Assembly (NCBI GenBank): GCA_006226895.1
Contig: SBFN01000229.1
Span: 1 to 7,234, forward strand
DNA: 7,234 nucleotides
Direction of reading: 5' to 3'
Source of the DNA: Deltaproteobacteria bacterium
Lineage (GTDB): Bacteria > Desulfobacterota > Desulfuromonadia > Desulfuromonadales > BM103
Each line of letters begins with the position of its first letter. The first letter of the stretch is position 1. The notes under the pieces were generated by a model. The model was not told the origin of the DNA, ran no database searches, and was given only the letters and a program-made list of their open reading frames with translations. Made by a program: the position numbers and the translations under genes. Of this stretch, positions 6,549 through 7,234 are shown in pieces.

Positions 6549-6767
6549 TTAATCGAGGATATAGCGCAGGTGATCATAAGGTCTTCGCCTCTGCTTTGCA
6601 TCGGCCTTGGCCGTCGCCAGTTTAATATGTCCCGTCATCATCATGCCGAGCAGCAAAGGCATGGCCCTGTAACAGAGGTCCAGATTGCAGGGCCTGCAAT
6701 AAGGTGATCGACTCCGCTTCATTCCTTCACCACAATGACGGCAGTGCAGATGATAAATATCTGTCAT
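6549..6767 (-). CDS. Small zinc-ribbon protein, unknown function
   Basis: I do not recognise a named family. The protein is 72 residues from the ATG at 6767. The start is well supported: AAGGAG lies seven bases upstream, and an alternative reading from 6848 adds 27 residues with no such site. The N-terminal half has a CxxC-x11-CxxC arrangement (Cys9, Cys12, Cys24, Cys27) typical of a zinc ribbon, with additional His6, His8, His11 and Cys32 close by. A short hydrophobic, methionine-rich stretch (AMPLLLGMMMTGHI, 35-48) follows; it is too short to be a confident membrane span. The C-terminus is basic (KQRRR at 58-62), which would suit nucleic-acid or ribosome contact. It lies upstream of uup on the same strand, 173 bases away with a separate promoter between, so it is probably monocistronic. 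That it is a gene is likely; its role is open. Confidence 0.7.
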   Translation of the reverse strand: MTDIYHLHCRHCGEGMKRSRSPYCRPCNLDLCYRAMPLLLGMMMTGHIKLATAKADAKQRRRPYDHLRYILD

Positions 6768-6774
6768 GGGATAT

Positions 6775-6780
6775 CTCCTT
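6775..6780 (-). promoter_or_regulatory. Strong ribosome binding site of the zinc-ribbon gene
   Basis: AAGGAG on the minus strand, seven bases before the ATG at 6767, is a full Shine-Dalgarno match and fixes the start of this small gene. Confidence 0.75.
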
Positions 6781-6813
6781 ATCCCTCCATTCCTTCCTGT
6801 ATTGACCGGGATT

Positions 6814-6833
6814 GATTCATGATGCGTTGAATC
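6814..6833. repeat. Inverted repeat in the leader of the zinc-ribbon gene
   Basis: GATTCA (6814-6819) and TGAATC (6828-6833) form a perfect six-base inverted repeat around an eight-base centre. It lies inside the predicted leader of the zinc-ribbon mRNA and could be a weak hairpin or a protein-binding site. The size is small enough to occur by chance. Confidence 0.3.
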
Positions 6834-6855
6834 GGGCAGGAGAACCAATCAAGTC

Positions 6856-6873
6856 TTACTAATATGGTAGTAA
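6856..6873. promoter_or_regulatory. Operator-like palindrome at the zinc-ribbon promoter
   Basis: TTACTA (6856-6861) and TAGTAA (6868-6873) form a perfect inverted repeat with a six-base centre, the geometry of a dimeric repressor site. On the minus strand it begins at the last base of the TATAAT box and covers the expected transcription start, where a bound protein would block initiation. No regulator gene is next to it, and I cannot assign it to a known regulator family. Confidence 0.4.
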
Positions 6874-6901
6874 TTATAGCGTAGTTCCCGATATTTTATA
6901 A
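6873..6901 (-). promoter_or_regulatory. Putative sigma-70 promoter of the zinc-ribbon gene
   Basis: On the minus strand a perfect TATAAT (6873-6878) lies 17 bases after a weak -35 box TTATAA (6896-6901). The start would be near 6866, giving a leader of about 100 bases. The perfect -10 is the main support; the -35 matches only three of six positions. Confidence 0.45.
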
Positions 6902-6902
6902 G
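6874..6902 (+). promoter_or_regulatory. Putative divergent promoter of the cvfB-like gene
   Basis: On the plus strand TATAAG (6897-6902) matches the -10 consensus at five of six positions; the -35 region at 17-base spacing is TTATAG (6874-6879), a poor match. It overlaps the minus-strand promoter back to back. A second candidate -35, TTGTCA (6936-6941), lies nearer the gene but has no good -10 at 16-18 bases. Confidence 0.3.
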
Positions 6903-6994
6903 GGCTGACTCTAAAAACTGATTCTCCAGCCGATTTTGTCATACGCTCAGCGTTCTTGGTGTTAAACTTATGCAGCAGAAAAACTTATCAGAAT

Positions 6995-6998
6995 GGAG
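6995..6998 (+). promoter_or_regulatory. Ribosome binding site of the cvfB-like gene
   Basis: GGAG lies seven bases before the ATG at 7006. An in-frame ATG at 6970 would add 12 residues but lacks such a site, and the family's opening motif fits the later start. Confidence 0.6.
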
Positions 6999-7005
6999 AA
7001 CCCCA

Positions 7006-7234
7006 ATGTTCGACTTTGGTCATATGAATCAACTTGAAGTGTCCAGAATAGATGGGCAGGGTGCCTGGCTGCGTTCCGGTCGGCAAGAAGCTCTCTTGCC
7101 AAAACGGGAGCTTGACGACGAAATCAAGAAGGGCGATACGCTTCTGGTTTTTGTTTATGCGGATGCTTCCGGGGAGCCTGTCGCTACGCTTCGCCAGCCC
7201 TTTGCCGAGGTTGGTGAGTATGCCTTGCTGCGCG
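7006..7234 (+). CDS. cvfB: S1-domain RNA-binding protein, CvfB/YitL family (partial, 3' end outside window)
   Basis: Only the first 76 codons are in the window. The visible protein begins MFDFGHMNQLEVSRI, then GAWLRSGRQEALLPKREL (19-36), GDTLLVFVYADASGEPVAT (43-61) and QPFAEVGEYALLR at its visible end. This is the characteristic opening of the CvfB/YitL family, which carries several S1-type OB-fold domains and a winged-helix domain and binds RNA; in Staphylococcus aureus CvfB affects virulence gene expression. The pattern of a GxWL strand, a VLLP-like strand and VFVYxD matches the first S1-like domain. The complete protein is usually about 280-300 residues, so roughly three quarters lies beyond the edge. 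It is divergent from the zinc-ribbon gene across 238 bases of non-coding DNA. The start at 7006 is chosen over the in-frame ATG at 6970 because of the GGAG site. Confidence 0.85.
   Translation, partial: MFDFGHMNQLEVSRIDGQGAWLRSGRQEALLPKRELDDEIKKGDTLLVFVYADASGEPVATLRQPFAEVGEYALLR

Overview
The window reads as an ordinary bacterial chromosome segment, densely packed with core and conserved accessory genes, with no mobile element, CRISPR array, tRNA or rRNA. Base composition is mid-GC. A response-regulator diguanylate cyclase, a DusC-like tRNA dihydrouridine synthase and a Uup-type ABC-F protein side by side suggest a Gram-negative bacterium, plausibly of the Desulfuromonadales/Geobacter type. 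That taxonomic guess comes from gene content and general resemblance only and is not proven.

Layout. Bases 4-2115 hold three plus-strand genes in a loose tandem with gaps of 49 and 59 bases: a spermidine-synthase-fold protein, MurB (cell-wall precursor synthesis) and a small single-domain cupin. They meet, tail to tail, a long minus-strand block. Read in its own direction the block runs: a 72-residue zinc-ribbon protein (6767-6549), the ABC-F ATPase Uup (6375-4498), a REC-GGDEF diguanylate cyclase (4385-3375), a Dus enzyme (3363-2371) and a small DUF3820 protein (2364-2140). The last three are separated by only 11 and 6 bases and almost certainly share one transcript. A 238-base divergent intergenic region (6768-7005) separates this block from a plus-strand gene that runs off the right edge and looks like an S1-domain RNA-binding protein of the CvfB/YitL family.

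How the genes relate. There is no single obvious pathway. A translation/RNA theme is visible on the right (Uup on the ribosome, Dus on tRNA, CvfB on RNA), with a c-di-GMP signalling enzyme inserted into the dus transcript. The left part joins an envelope gene to two enzymes of unknown substrate. The points most worth a second look are: the spermidine-synthase-like protein that lacks the second aspartate of the polyamine-binding pair; the stand-alone MurB outside a division/cell-wall cluster; the tight REC-GGDEF/dus/DUF3820 operon; and the small His/Cys-rich zinc-ribbon protein, with a near-consensus promoter abutting an operator-like palindrome. I did not find convincing evidence of a wholly new system.
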